Made by a program: the position numbers and the translations under genes. The notes beneath the pieces are model-generated. The model was not told where the DNA came from and made no database searches. It saw only the letters and a list, made by a program, of their open reading frames with translations. Below, in pieces: positions 1 through 6,347 of a stretch of 7,326 bases of DNA; positions within the stretch are counted from its first letter, which is position 1, and each line of letters begins with the position of its first letter. Source of the DNA: Acetobacteraceae bacterium (GTDB lineage Bacteria > Pseudomonadota > Alphaproteobacteria > Acetobacterales > Acetobacteraceae); contig JAIYAI010000556.1 in NCBI GenBank assembly GCA_027489135.1, positions 1 through 7,326 on the forward strand, given 5' to 3'.

Positions 1-795
1 GAACAGATCGGCAGCCAGGTGGTGATCCGCAATGTCGGCGGCGCGACCGGCACCATCGGCACCAGCGAGGTGGTACGGTCGAAGCCCGATGGGCAGACCC
101 TGCTGCTGACCTCACTCGCCGCCGTGGCGATCCAGCCCAGCTTTCTCGCCCGCCCGCCCTATCGCGCCGACCAGGTGGTCCCGATCTGCCTGGTGGCGGA
201 AGCGCCGGCGGTGATGATGACGCCGAAGACCAGCGGCATCCGCAGCCTCGACGATATCGCGGCCAAGGCGCGCGCGAACCCGGGGCAGATGCCCTATGGC
301 TCGGGTGGCGTGGGCGGGATCGGGCACCTTTCCACGACGGCGCTGACGCGCGCGCTGGGACTGCAGATGAACCACATCCCCTACCGGGGGTCGGGCGACG
401 CGATCCTGGCGATGCAATCCGGCACGGTGCCGATCCTGACCGCCGAGGCGACGCTGGTGCACCAGTACGGCCTGCACGCCGTGGTGGTGTTCGGTGAGCA
501 GCGGCTGGCGGAATACCCCGACACGCCGACCGCCAAGGAGCTCGGCCATCCCTCGCTGGTCTTCCCGCTCTGGACCGGGTTGTTCACGGCGCCGGGCACG
601 CCGGATGCGGTGCTGGATCGGCTGGACGCGGCCTGCGCCCGCACGCTGCGCACGCCATCGGTCGTCGAGGCGATGACTCGCGCCGCGCATCCGATCCGCT
701 ATCTCAACCGGCACGAATTCGGGACGTATTTCCGGAGCGAAGCCGAGAAATACGCACGGCTGATCCAGGAGAGCGGCCTGCGGCAGGCGGAGTAG
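1..795 (+). CDS. Bug/TctC-family tripartite tricarboxylate transporter substrate-binding protein, 5' partial
   Basis: The reading frame is open from base 1 and ends in TAG, giving 264 residues; the signal peptide and roughly the first 60 residues lie outside the window. The family comprises periplasmic Venus-flytrap proteins that deliver carboxylates or related solutes to TctA/TctB-type permeases. Family features seen: VVIRNVGGATGTIG near the visible N-terminus, followed by a KPDGQTLL stretch; YGSGGVGGIGHLST about residues 99-112, the usual ligand-loop region; HIPYRGSGDAILAMQSG about residues 125-141; and an F-T-A-PGTPD motif about residues 196-203. The C-terminus ends in the usual helical segment. 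No tctA or tctB permease is visible, and this protein is often an orphan in proteobacterial genomes. It converges on the MaoC gene. The ligand cannot be assigned. The GTG at base 19 is an internal codon, not the start. Confidence 0.93.
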   Translation, partial: EQIGSQVVIRNVGGATGTIGTSEVVRSKPDGQTLLLTSLAAVAIQPSFLARPPYRADQVVPICLVAEAPAVMMTPKTSGIRSLDDIAAKARANPGQMPYGSGGVGGIGHLSTTALTRALGLQMNHIPYRGSGDAILAMQSGTVPILTAEATLVHQYGLHAVVVFGEQRLAEYPDTPTAKELGHPSLVFPLWTGLFTAPGTPDAVLDRLDAACARTLRTPSVVEAMTRAAHPIRYLNRHEFGTYFRSEAEKYARLIQESGLRQAE

Positions 796-811
796 TCCTG
801 GCGCTGCGCGC

Positions 812-860
812 GAAGCAGACTCACGCCTCCGGGCGGTTCCGCCCTTCGGCCATCTGCTTC
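812..860. terminator. Nested inverted repeat between convergent genes, possible bidirectional terminator
   Basis: GAAGCAGA at 812-819 is perfectly complementary to TCTGCTTC at 853-860. Inside the loop, GGGCGG (831-836) faces CCGCCC (839-844), which would form a 5-bp stem with a GTTC tetraloop. The right outer arm overlaps the stop codon of the MaoC gene (859-861). The position between two convergent stop codons fits a bidirectional transcription end. No T-run follows on either strand, so a classical intrinsic terminator is not demonstrated. Confidence 0.4.
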
Positions 861-1338
861 AGCCCTGGCGGCGGCGCAGCAGGTAGCGCTGCCGCCCATC
901 CATCACCAGCGCGCCGTGCTGGTTGTGGATCGTCGTCGCCATGCCGAGGATGCCGGTGGTGCGCTGCGGCGTGACCTCGTCCACGGTCAGCGCCGGATAG
1001 AGCGTGTCGCCCAGCACGACGGGATGGAGGAAGCGGCTCGACTGCTCCAGGAAGCCCTTCAGCGACTCCTCGACCATGTGCGGAAACAGCCCCGCCCCGG
1101 CGCAGGACTGGATCGCCACCTGGAAGCCATGCGCCAGCATGTCCGGCAGGCCGCGGGCACGGCAGAATTCCCGGTCGTAGTGGATCGGGTGGTTGTCGCC
1201 GGAGGCGGCCTGGAAGGCGGCGAAGATGCCGGAGGTCATGGTCCGGCTTGGCAGCACGAAGCGCTCGCCCAGGGTGAAGTCGTCGAACCAGCGCTGATTC
1301 GCGACCAGGCGGTGCGCCGCCGGGTTGAACGAGGACAT
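859..1338 (-). CDS. MaoC-like (R)-specific enoyl-CoA hydratase / dehydratase, single hot-dog domain
   Basis: This 159-residue protein has the single hot-dog fold length typical of stand-alone MaoC/PhaJ hydratases, which add water to trans-2-enoyl-CoA in the cytoplasm. The active-site motif is visible as SGDNHPIHYD at residues 46-55: Asp48 and His53 have the five-residue spacing of the catalytic pair in PhaJ. A supporting block, LAHGFQV (68-74), forms the conserved hot-dog helix region. The family's usual D-x-N-P-x-H reads D-N-H-P-I-H here, so His replaces Asn at residue 50. The open frame runs upstream to 1533, but the N-terminal extension is arginine/cysteine-rich and unlike the family. I chose ATG at 1338; an in-frame TTG at 1344 lies only 5 nt from a GGAG-type Shine-Dalgarno (1350-1353), so it is a credible alternative. 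It could act on a CoA ester produced downstream of the hyuAB reaction. Confidence 0.9.
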   Translation of the reverse strand: MSSFNPAAHRLVANQRWFDDFTLGERFVLPSRTMTSGIFAAFQAASGDNHPIHYDREFCRARGLPDMLAHGFQVAIQSCAGAGLFPHMVEESLKGFLEQSSRFLHPVVLGDTLYPALTVDEVTPQRTTGILGMATTIHNQHGALVMDGRQRYLLRRRQG

Positions 1339-1358
1339 GGACAAGGAAGCTCCGTCAT

Positions 1359-1381
1359 CGATAGCGGCGTCCACGATAGCG
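1359..1381. promoter_or_regulatory. Directly repeated CGATAGCG, possible operator in a divergent intergenic region
   Basis: CGATAGCG occurs at 1359-1366 and again at 1374-1381, 15 bp apart. Each copy is a quasi-palindrome (its complement reads CGCTATCG, differing at two positions). The pair lies about 20-45 bp upstream of the MaoC start, where a promoter or operator would be expected. The spacing is not a clean multiple of the helical turn, and a chance repeat in GC-rich DNA is possible. No regulator gene is seen nearby. Confidence 0.2.
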
Positions 1382-1406
1382 CGAGCGTTCCGGCGCCGGG
1401 ATCCAC

Positions 1407-1435
1407 TTGACTGGCAATAGGCGCAATGAAAGCTT
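1407..1435 (+). promoter_or_regulatory. Weak promoter candidate upstream of the 165-residue orphan
   Basis: TTGACT at 1407-1412 is a good -35 match and lies in a locally AT-richer stretch (about 1405-1450) of an otherwise GC-rich window. A 17-nt spacer would place the -10 at AAGCTT (1430-1435), a poor match to TATAAT. It would direct transcription toward the gene starting at 1466. No convincing promoter for the opposite, MaoC-bearing strand was found in the same gap. Confidence 0.25.
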
Positions 1436-1460
1436 TTCCGACACATTCGGACCGCAGCGC

Positions 1461-1465
1461 AGGAG
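1461..1465 (+). promoter_or_regulatory. Shine-Dalgarno AGGAG that decides the start of the 165-residue orphan
   Basis: AGGAG abuts the first ATG (1466) with no spacer, which is too close for normal initiation. It lies exactly 6 nt from the in-frame TTG at 1472, an ideal distance. The ribosome may therefore start at TTG 1472, giving a protein two residues shorter. Confidence 0.5.
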
Positions 1466-1963
1466 ATGCCGTTGGCTCGCACCAAGACCCGAATCAAGTT
1501 CGAGGGGATTCCGGATGATCCGGGCCGCATCACGGACCCGGTTCCGGACGGCTATGCCGGCCTCGACTGGACCAATTTCGATGCCTATCGGCGCGGCAGC
1601 CGTTCTGAGCCCGGCTACGAGAACTTGGTTGTCGGCGATACAGCGGGCTTCAATGGCGGCGGCAACCTGGCAGGCTTCGCCGCCATCGGCGTTGACGACA
1701 CCTTCACGTTCAAGCGCGGCATTTTCGCTTCGGCCTTCGTGGAGGACCTCGCCGTCACGATCCGTGGTTTCCGGGACGGCTTGGAAGTCGCGCGATGGGA
1801 TGGCACGTTTGGCACGAGTCCAACCACGGTCCGTTTCGGCGCCACCTTCCGCGACGTTGACGAGGTGCGGTTCGAGACGCTGGGAGACCTTCCGGGCTTA
1901 GGGCTGGTCGGTCTGCAACTGCCGATGGACAACCTCGTGCTCGTCTCGGACGGCATTCTCTAG
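1466..1963 (+). CDS. Hypothetical beta-rich protein resembling the ectodomain of PEP-CTERM-type exported proteins, leaderless
   Basis: The 165-residue product starts with a short basic stretch (MPLARTKTR), then a beta-rich domain. Blocks recall a domain common in PEP-CTERM-sorted exported proteins: F-E-G-I-P (12-16) for the usual F-D-x-L-P, GYAGLDWTNF (29-38), a GY-x-N-x-V-x-G-x-x-x-GFN run (50-63), a F-x-L-x-S-like strand (80-91), a V-T-I-R-G-F-R-D-G strand (97-105) and a terminal MDNLVL (154-159). In that family these are carried behind a signal peptide and followed by a PEP-CTERM anchor; here neither is present. It also lacks cysteines and membrane segments. The frame opens only at 1430 and has no ATG, GTG or TTG before 1466. 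The start is ATG 1466 or, by ribosome-site spacing, TTG 1472. It is transcribed against the flanking minus-strand genes and ends 6 bp from the hyuB stop. Function unknown; resemblance is from memory of the family pattern, not from a search. Confidence 0.75.
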   Translation: MPLARTKTRIKFEGIPDDPGRITDPVPDGYAGLDWTNFDAYRRGSRSEPGYENLVVGDTAGFNGGGNLAGFAAIGVDDTFTFKRGIFASAFVEDLAVTIRGFRDGLEVARWDGTFGTSPTTVRFGATFRDVDEVRFETLGDLPGLGLVGLQLPMDNLVLVSDGIL

Positions 1964-1969
1964 CGGTGA

Positions 1970-3607
1970 TCAGGTCACGGCGGTGACGTACCCCATGGCG
2001 ATGTCGCGCGCGACCAGTGCCTGATCGCGGCGCGCCGGATCCCCGAAGCCGCCACCACCCGATGTTTCGAGCCTAACGCGGTCGCCCTTCACCAACGGCA
2101 CGTTGTCCGATTTCGGGGGCAGCGGCGTCTCCTTGCCGTCGCGGATCAGGGTCAGCCGCCCCGTCGCGGCGGGGCCGCCGCCGGCCAGCCCGAAGGGCGC
2201 GCTGACGAAGCGGTCCATGTTCGCGGTGAAGAGCGCCCGCGGGCTGTCGATGCGCCATTCCCGCGACAGCCCGAGCCCGCCGCGCCGCATTCCCGCGCCA
2301 CCGCTGCCGTCCCGCAGGCGATAATCCGTGACGGTCAGCGGCAACTGGCTCTCGACCATCTCGATCGGGATGTTGCTGTTGTTGTGCATGCCGCTGGCAT
2401 AGGCGTTGGCGCCGTCCTTGCCCGGGGGCGCGCCGGCGCCGCCGATCTCGATCTCCACCAGCACGCCGCGCGGCCCCTCCTCCGGGATCGTCTGGAAGGT
2501 GCAGACATAGGAGTTGCCGTAGTAGGCGGCGGGGATGCGGTCCGGCACGGCCTGGTGCAGCGCGCCGTACATCGCGTTCAGCAGCCGGTGCGTCACCGCG
2601 ATGCGGTGCACGACGGGGGCGGGGAAGCGGGCATTCACCACCGATCCCTCGGGCGCGATGACATGCACGGGGCGATAGCAGCCGGCATTGGCGGCGAAGG
2701 GCTCGTCGCAGGCGGTCATGATGGCGAACATCACCGCGCTCATGCTGCTGGCCAGCGTCGCGTTGGTCGGCCCCGTCGTCTGTGGATCGCAGCCGGAGAG
2801 GTCGACGGTGATCGCGTCGCCCTTCACCTCCAGCGCGACATGCAGCCGGATCGGCTGGTCCAGCGTGATGCCGTCATCGTCCATGAAGTCGGTGAACGCG
2901 TACACGCCATCCGGCATGCGGCGGATCGCCGCACGGATCGCCGCCTCGCTCATGTCGAGGATGCGCGCCCCGGCCTCGATCATGCCATCGGCGCCATAAC
3001 GCGCGGCGAGGCGGCGGAGCGCCGCCGCCCCCACTTCCAGCGAGGCGATCTGGCTGTTGAGGTCGCCGCAGAGCAGGTCGGGCTTGCGCACGTTCTGGCG
3101 GATCATCGCCCAGACGCCCTCGTTGCGCACGCCGTTCTCGATCAGCTTCAGCGGCGGGATGCGCAGCCCTTCCTGGAAGATCTCGATCGCCTTCGCCGCA
3201 TAGCTGCCGGCGACGAGGCCGCCGACATCGATGTGGTGGCAGAGCGTGCCGACGAAGGCGATGCGCCGCCCCTCATGCTCCACCGGCTTGAAGGCGACGA
3301 TGTCAGGCAGGTGCTGGCCGCCGCAATAGGGATCGTTGGTGATCACCACGTCGTCGGGACCCCAGGTCGTGGGATCGACCCACTTGTCGAGCAGTTCCCG
3401 CAGCAGGTGCGACATGCTGTTGAGATGGCCCGGGATGCGCGCGGACTGCGCCAGATTGTTGCCCTCCGCGTCGAAGACGGCGGTGGAGTAGTCCAGCAAT
3501 TCGCGGACGATGGTGCTGCGGCTGGTGCGCCAGACCGTCACGTCCATCTCCGCGGCGGCGGCGGTCAGCGCGTTGCGGATGACCTCGATCTCGATGGGGC
3601 CGAGCAT
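1970..3607 (-). CDS. hyuB: Hydantoinase B / oxoprolinase beta-type subunit (HyuB family)
   Basis: This protein of about 545 residues matches the full length of the HyuB family, the partner of HyuA in ATP-dependent opening of 5-oxoproline, N-methylhydantoin or similar rings; related subunits occur in acetone and acetophenone carboxylases. Numbered from the GTG at 3610, hallmarks are PIEIEVIRNAL (5-15), the TNDPYCGGQHLPD block (91-103), CHHIDVGG (124-131) with conserved His/Asp, a GPTNATLASSMSAV run mid-protein, the RFPAPVVHR segment after it, and the glycine-rich tail SGGGGFGDPARRD. The start is probably ATG at 3607, which shares its A with the hyuA stop (TGATG) and has AAGGAG 6 nt upstream (3614-3619); GTG at 3610 is the alternative. 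The coupling implies translation together with hyuA and a 1:1 complex. The substrate cannot be assigned. Confidence 0.95.
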   Translation of the reverse strand: MLGPIEIEVIRNALTAAAAEMDVTVWRTSRSTIVRELLDYSTAVFDAEGNNLAQSARIPGHLNSMSHLLRELLDKWVDPTTWGPDDVVITNDPYCGGQHLPDIVAFKPVEHEGRRIAFVGTLCHHIDVGGLVAGSYAAKAIEIFQEGLRIPPLKLIENGVRNEGVWAMIRQNVRKPDLLCGDLNSQIASLEVGAAALRRLAARYGADGMIEAGARILDMSEAAIRAAIRRMPDGVYAFTDFMDDDGITLDQPIRLHVALEVKGDAITVDLSGCDPQTTGPTNATLASSMSAVMFAIMTACDEPFAANAGCYRPVHVIAPEGSVVNARFPAPVVHRIAVTHRLLNAMYGALHQAVPDRIPAAYYGNSYVCTFQTIPEEGPRGVLVEIEIGGAGAPPGKDGANAYASGMHNNSNIPIEMVESQLPLTVTDYRLRDGSGGAGMRRGGLGLSREWRIDSPRALFTANMDRFVSAPFGLAGGGPAATGRLTLIRDGKETPLPPKSDNVPLVKGDRVRLETSGGGGFGDPARRDQALVARDIAMGYVTAVT

Positions 3608-5670
3608 CACACGCTCCTTGTCGCAATGAGGGCACCGGCGGCGGCGGTGGCGGCGGTCCAGCCGCGGCCGATCCAGTGGGTGGCGAAGGCTTCCTCGACG
3701 ATGGCGGGGCCCACGATGCGATCCTCCGGCGGCAGGGCATCACGGTCCCAGACCGGCACGTCGCGCCAGGCGCCGTCCTCGAAGACGCGACGGCTGCCCT
3801 TCAGTGCGGGGCGCGTGGCGGGCGGGGCATCGGCGGCATCGGGCTTCGGCAGGCGGCCGATGGCGGTGACCCTCAGGGTCACGATCTCCACCGCCTCCGC
3901 CGTGTCGCTGTAGGAGAAGCGCTGCTGGTGCATGGCGTGGAAGCGCGCGATCAGCGCCGGCAGGTCCGGCGCCTCGGGCCAAGGCACCAGAAGCTCGAAG
4001 GCCTGGCCGTGGTAGCGCATGTCGGCGCCGACCTCGAGGACCTGCGCCGCCGGCGCCACGCCATCGGCAGCGAGGCGCGCGCTGGCCTCGGCGCGCAACT
4101 CCTCGACCAGCGCCGTGATGGCGGGCAGGCTGGTGGCGGTGGCGGGCAGCACGCGCGACCGCGCCAGGTCCTGCACCAGGTCGGAATAGAGGATGCCGTA
4201 GGCGGATAGCGTCCCGGGCTCTCGCGGGAAGATCACCTCGCCGATGCCCATCTCGGTGGCGACATCCGTCGCATGCAGCCCACCGGCGCCGCCGAAGGAG
4301 AGCAGCGCGAAGTCGCGCGGATCCAGCCCCTTCTCGAACAGCGAGAGACGCACCGCCGCACCCAGGCTGGCATTGGTGACGGTCAGCATGCCCTGCGCCG
4401 CCTGCTCGACGGAAAGGCCCAGGCGCTCGCCCACCTTCCCGGCGATCGCCGCCCGCGTCGCCGGCATGTCGAGCTTCATCAGCCCGCCCAGGAAGTAGTC
4501 CGGGTCGAGCCGCCCCAGCGCGAGATTCGCATCTGTCACGGTCGGCTCCGTCCCGCCCCGGCCATAGGCGACCGGGCCCGGCCGCGCGCCGGCGCTGCGC
4601 GGCCCCACCGTCAGCCGCCCGCCGGCATCGACGGAAGCGATCGATCCGCCGCCGGCGCCGATGGTGCGCATCTCCACCATCGGCAGGCGCACGGGCAGGC
4701 CATCCACCTCGCCCTGCGTCACCACGCCGATGCGCCCGCCCTGCACGACGGAGACGTCGAAACTGGTGCCGCCCATGTCCACCGCGACGAGGTTCGGCCG
4801 GTTCAGCAGCGTGGCGATCCGCCCCGCCGCCAGCGCGCCGCCCGAGGGGCCCGAGAGCAGGAGGCGGGCCGGCTGCGCCGCGGCAGTGGCCAGCGAACAG
4901 ACGCCGCCATTCGACTGCACCAGGAAGACCATGGGATGGAAGCCGCCCTCGCCGAGGCGCTTCTCCAGCCGGTCCAGATAGGCCTTCACCACGGGGACGA
5001 GCAGGGCGTTCAGCACCGTGGTGCTGCTGCGCTCGTATTCGCGGATCTCGGGGCTGATCTCGCTCGAGAGCGTCACCGGCAGGCCGGGCCGCGCCGCCGC
5101 GATCAGCGCCTTCAGCCGCCGCTCATGCGCCGGGTTCACATAGGCATGCAGCAGGCAGACGGCGACGCTCTCGGCCTGCAGCGCATCCAGCGTCGCCAGC
5201 AGGGCGGGGATCGCGGCTTCGTCGAGCGGGGTCTCGACGCTCCCATCGGCGCGCATCCGTTCCGGCACGCCGAGGCGGCGGTCGCGATCGACGAGGCAGG
5301 GGAAGGGATCGGGGTCGAGGACGTAGAGCTCCTTCCGCACATGGCGGGTGATCTCCAGCACGTCCTCGAAGCCTGCCGTCGTCACCAGCACGCCGTTGGC
5401 GAGCTTCCTTTCCAACACCGCATTGGTGGCGATGGTCGTGCCGTGCAGCAGAAGCCCGACCTGGTCCAGCGTGAAGCCGAAGCGCTGCGCCGCCTCCGTC
5501 ACGCCGGTGATGAGGCCGATGGAGGGGTCCTCCGGCGTCGTCGGCGTCTTCCAGGCATGCACGGCGCCGCTGCGGGCATCGAGCACCTGCAGGTCGGTGA
5601 AGGTGCCGCCGATATCGACGGCGATGCGGATCGGCCGAGGCGCGGATGCGCTGGGCGCGGAGTCTGGCAC
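3607..5670 (-). CDS. hyuA: Hydantoinase A / oxoprolinase alpha-type subunit (HyuA family), ATP-binding
   Basis: This 687-residue protein is full length for HyuA, the actin-fold ATPase subunit that activates the cyclic amide substrate in the cytoplasm with HyuB. Visible motifs in order: the phosphate-binding DIGGTFTD (19-26); HGTTIATNAVLERK (76-89); a SSEISPEIREYER block (202-214); QSNGG (252-256); LLSGPSGG (271-278); the second phosphate loop VDMGGTSFDV (297-306); IGAGGGSIASVD (337-348); and GPRSAGARPGP (356-366) leading into TVTDANLALGRL (377-388). Translation starts at GTG 5670, supported by GGGGAG 7 nt upstream (5678-5683). It overlaps the start of hyuB. Family members use 5-oxoproline, N-methylhydantoin, hydantoins or ketones (as carboxylases); nothing in this window separates these. 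No hydantoinase/dihydropyrimidinase, carbamoylase or racemase gene is present. Confidence 0.96.
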   Translation of the reverse strand: MPDSAPSASAPRPIRIAVDIGGTFTDLQVLDARSGAVHAWKTPTTPEDPSIGLITGVTEAAQRFGFTLDQVGLLLHGTTIATNAVLERKLANGVLVTTAGFEDVLEITRHVRKELYVLDPDPFPCLVDRDRRLGVPERMRADGSVETPLDEAAIPALLATLDALQAESVAVCLLHAYVNPAHERRLKALIAAARPGLPVTLSSEISPEIREYERSSTTVLNALLVPVVKAYLDRLEKRLGEGGFHPMVFLVQSNGGVCSLATAAAQPARLLLSGPSGGALAAGRIATLLNRPNLVAVDMGGTSFDVSVVQGGRIGVVTQGEVDGLPVRLPMVEMRTIGAGGGSIASVDAGGRLTVGPRSAGARPGPVAYGRGGTEPTVTDANLALGRLDPDYFLGGLMKLDMPATRAAIAGKVGERLGLSVEQAAQGMLTVTNASLGAAVRLSLFEKGLDPRDFALLSFGGAGGLHATDVATEMGIGEVIFPREPGTLSAYGILYSDLVQDLARSRVLPATATSLPAITALVEELRAEASARLAADGVAPAAQVLEVGADMRYHGQAFELLVPWPEAPDLPALIARFHAMHQQRFSYSDTAEAVEIVTLRVTAIGRLPKPDAADAPPATRPALKGSRRVFEDGAWRDVPVWDRDALPPEDRIVGPAIVEEAFATHWIGRGWTAATAAAGALIATRSV
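3614..3619 (-). promoter_or_regulatory. hyuB Shine-Dalgarno inside the end of hyuA
   Basis: On the minus strand AAGGAG lies 6 nt before ATG 3607 and 5 nt before GTG 3610, within the last codons of hyuA. This strong site favours ATG as the hyuB start and shows that hyuB can recruit ribosomes itself as well as by coupling from hyuA. Confidence 0.7.
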
Positions 5671-5839
5671 GATGAATCTCCCCAGGCCTCGCCGTTACCG
5701 AACGAGGGACGAAAACAGGACCTTCGCGAATACGTGAGGCGTGCGATCGCGACGAAGAAACGACTTGTCCAGGCGGGGTGCTTTCGGCACGCTCCGCCTC
5801 CGGCCACAGATCGTCACGCGCTCAAGCCGGAAGCTGGTG
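5671..5839. other. Divergent intergenic region between hyuA and the 167-residue orphan
   Basis: These 169 bases should carry the promoters of both hyuA (minus) and the orphan at 5840 (plus). No strong sigma-70 match was found on either strand; on the minus strand a TATTCG is a possible -10 but has no good -35. Two perfect 8-bp palindromes occur 12 bp apart, TTCGCGAA (5723-5730) and GCGATCGC (5743-5750), and could be regulator sites or chance in GC-rich DNA. Part of the region is open in the frame of the downstream gene, but its translation is arginine-rich and unlike a protein. Confidence 0.4.
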
Positions 5840-6343
5840 ATGCCAAAGACTGTCGCATTCGAGACCATCATCCTGAGCAGCCGCGAGGAGTTGCTGCTCG
5901 GCCCGCCGCAGTTCCCGAAGCTGCGCACCATCACCATCCACGACTTCTTCGACCTTCCGACGGCAGATGTGCCGCGCTCCTCGGAATCGGACATGCATCT
6001 TCTGCGGGCTATGGACCCCGCTGTCGAGGCACTGGAAATCGGGACGTTGCGGATCTTCCGGGGCAGGCTGCGCATCATTGATGTCGACCTGCTCACGGTC
6101 AGAAAGATGTATATTGGGAACGATATCCCGGCGGATCGTGAAGAGGCGCCGATCGTCGCCCATCGCTCGCGCGGCAGCTTCAAGATCCGACATGTCGACA
6201 CCATGCATGTCCAGACCCTGTTTAACATGGATGATGTTCCGACCGGGTACGTTGACATGGTCATCACCCTTCCGCCTCAGGCTGATCCGAGCCGGAAGTG
6301 GTCGCCGGTCCAGGTCACGACAGGCTTCCGCTCCACAGGTTGA
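5840..6343 (+). CDS. Hypothetical protein of about 167 residues, unrecognised, with a degenerate internal repeat
   Basis: I do not recognise this family. The open frame runs from 5741, but the first 33 codons translate to arginine-rich, non-protein-like sequence. ATG 5840, with GGAAG 6 nt upstream (5829-5833), is the likely start. Third codon positions are mostly G/C, as in the neighbours, and the competing minus-strand frames give less protein-like products. The protein is cytoplasmic in appearance: no signal peptide, membrane segment or cysteine. It alternates hydrophobic and polar residues, suggesting many short beta strands. Residues 77-97 and 114-134 align without gaps, sharing Ile79/116, Val82-Asp83/Val119-Asp120, Val87/124, Asp95/132 and Pro97/134, with further conservative pairs, so the core may be a duplicated beta unit. 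It is transcribed against hyuA and dctM and ends convergent with dctM. Function unknown. Confidence 0.7.
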   Translation: MPKTVAFETIILSSREELLLGPPQFPKLRTITIHDFFDLPTADVPRSSESDMHLLRAMDPAVEALEIGTLRIFRGRLRIIDVDLLTVRKMYIGNDIPADREEAPIVAHRSRGSFKIRHVDTMHVQTLFNMDDVPTGYVDMVITLPPQADPSRKWSPVQVTTGFRSTG

Positions 6344-6347
6344 GCGC

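Noticed and set aside
112..714. Minus-strand frame of 200 codons opposite the Bug gene
   Set aside because: Arg/His-rich shadow of a clearly recognisable Bug-family coding sequence.
1339..1533. N-terminal extension of the MaoC frame to 1533
   Set aside because: The extra residues are Cys/Arg/Ser-rich and unlike any hydratase N-terminus, and the Shine-Dalgarno and family length both support a start near 1338-1344.
1407..1901. Alternative plus-strand frame overlapping the 165-residue orphan
   Set aside because: Its product is Ser/Arg/Thr/Pro-rich without a domain pattern and overlaps the frame with coherent beta-domain motifs.
2384..3913. A 509-codon open frame on the plus strand opposite hyuB and the end of hyuA
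   Set aside because: Same shadow pattern, with His/Arg/Asp-rich low-complexity translation; it spans the hyuA/hyuB junction, which no real overlapping gene would be expected to do.
5743..5750. GCGATCGC palindrome as a HIP1-like or methylation-related element
   Set aside because: A single 8-bp GC-rich palindrome in a GC-rich genome is expected by chance, and it is not repeated in the window.
4273..6081. A 602-codon open frame on the plus strand opposite hyuA
   Set aside because: It is a GC-rich antisense shadow: the translation is dominated by His, Arg, Gly and Ala without recognisable motifs, whereas the minus-strand frame shows all HyuA motifs.
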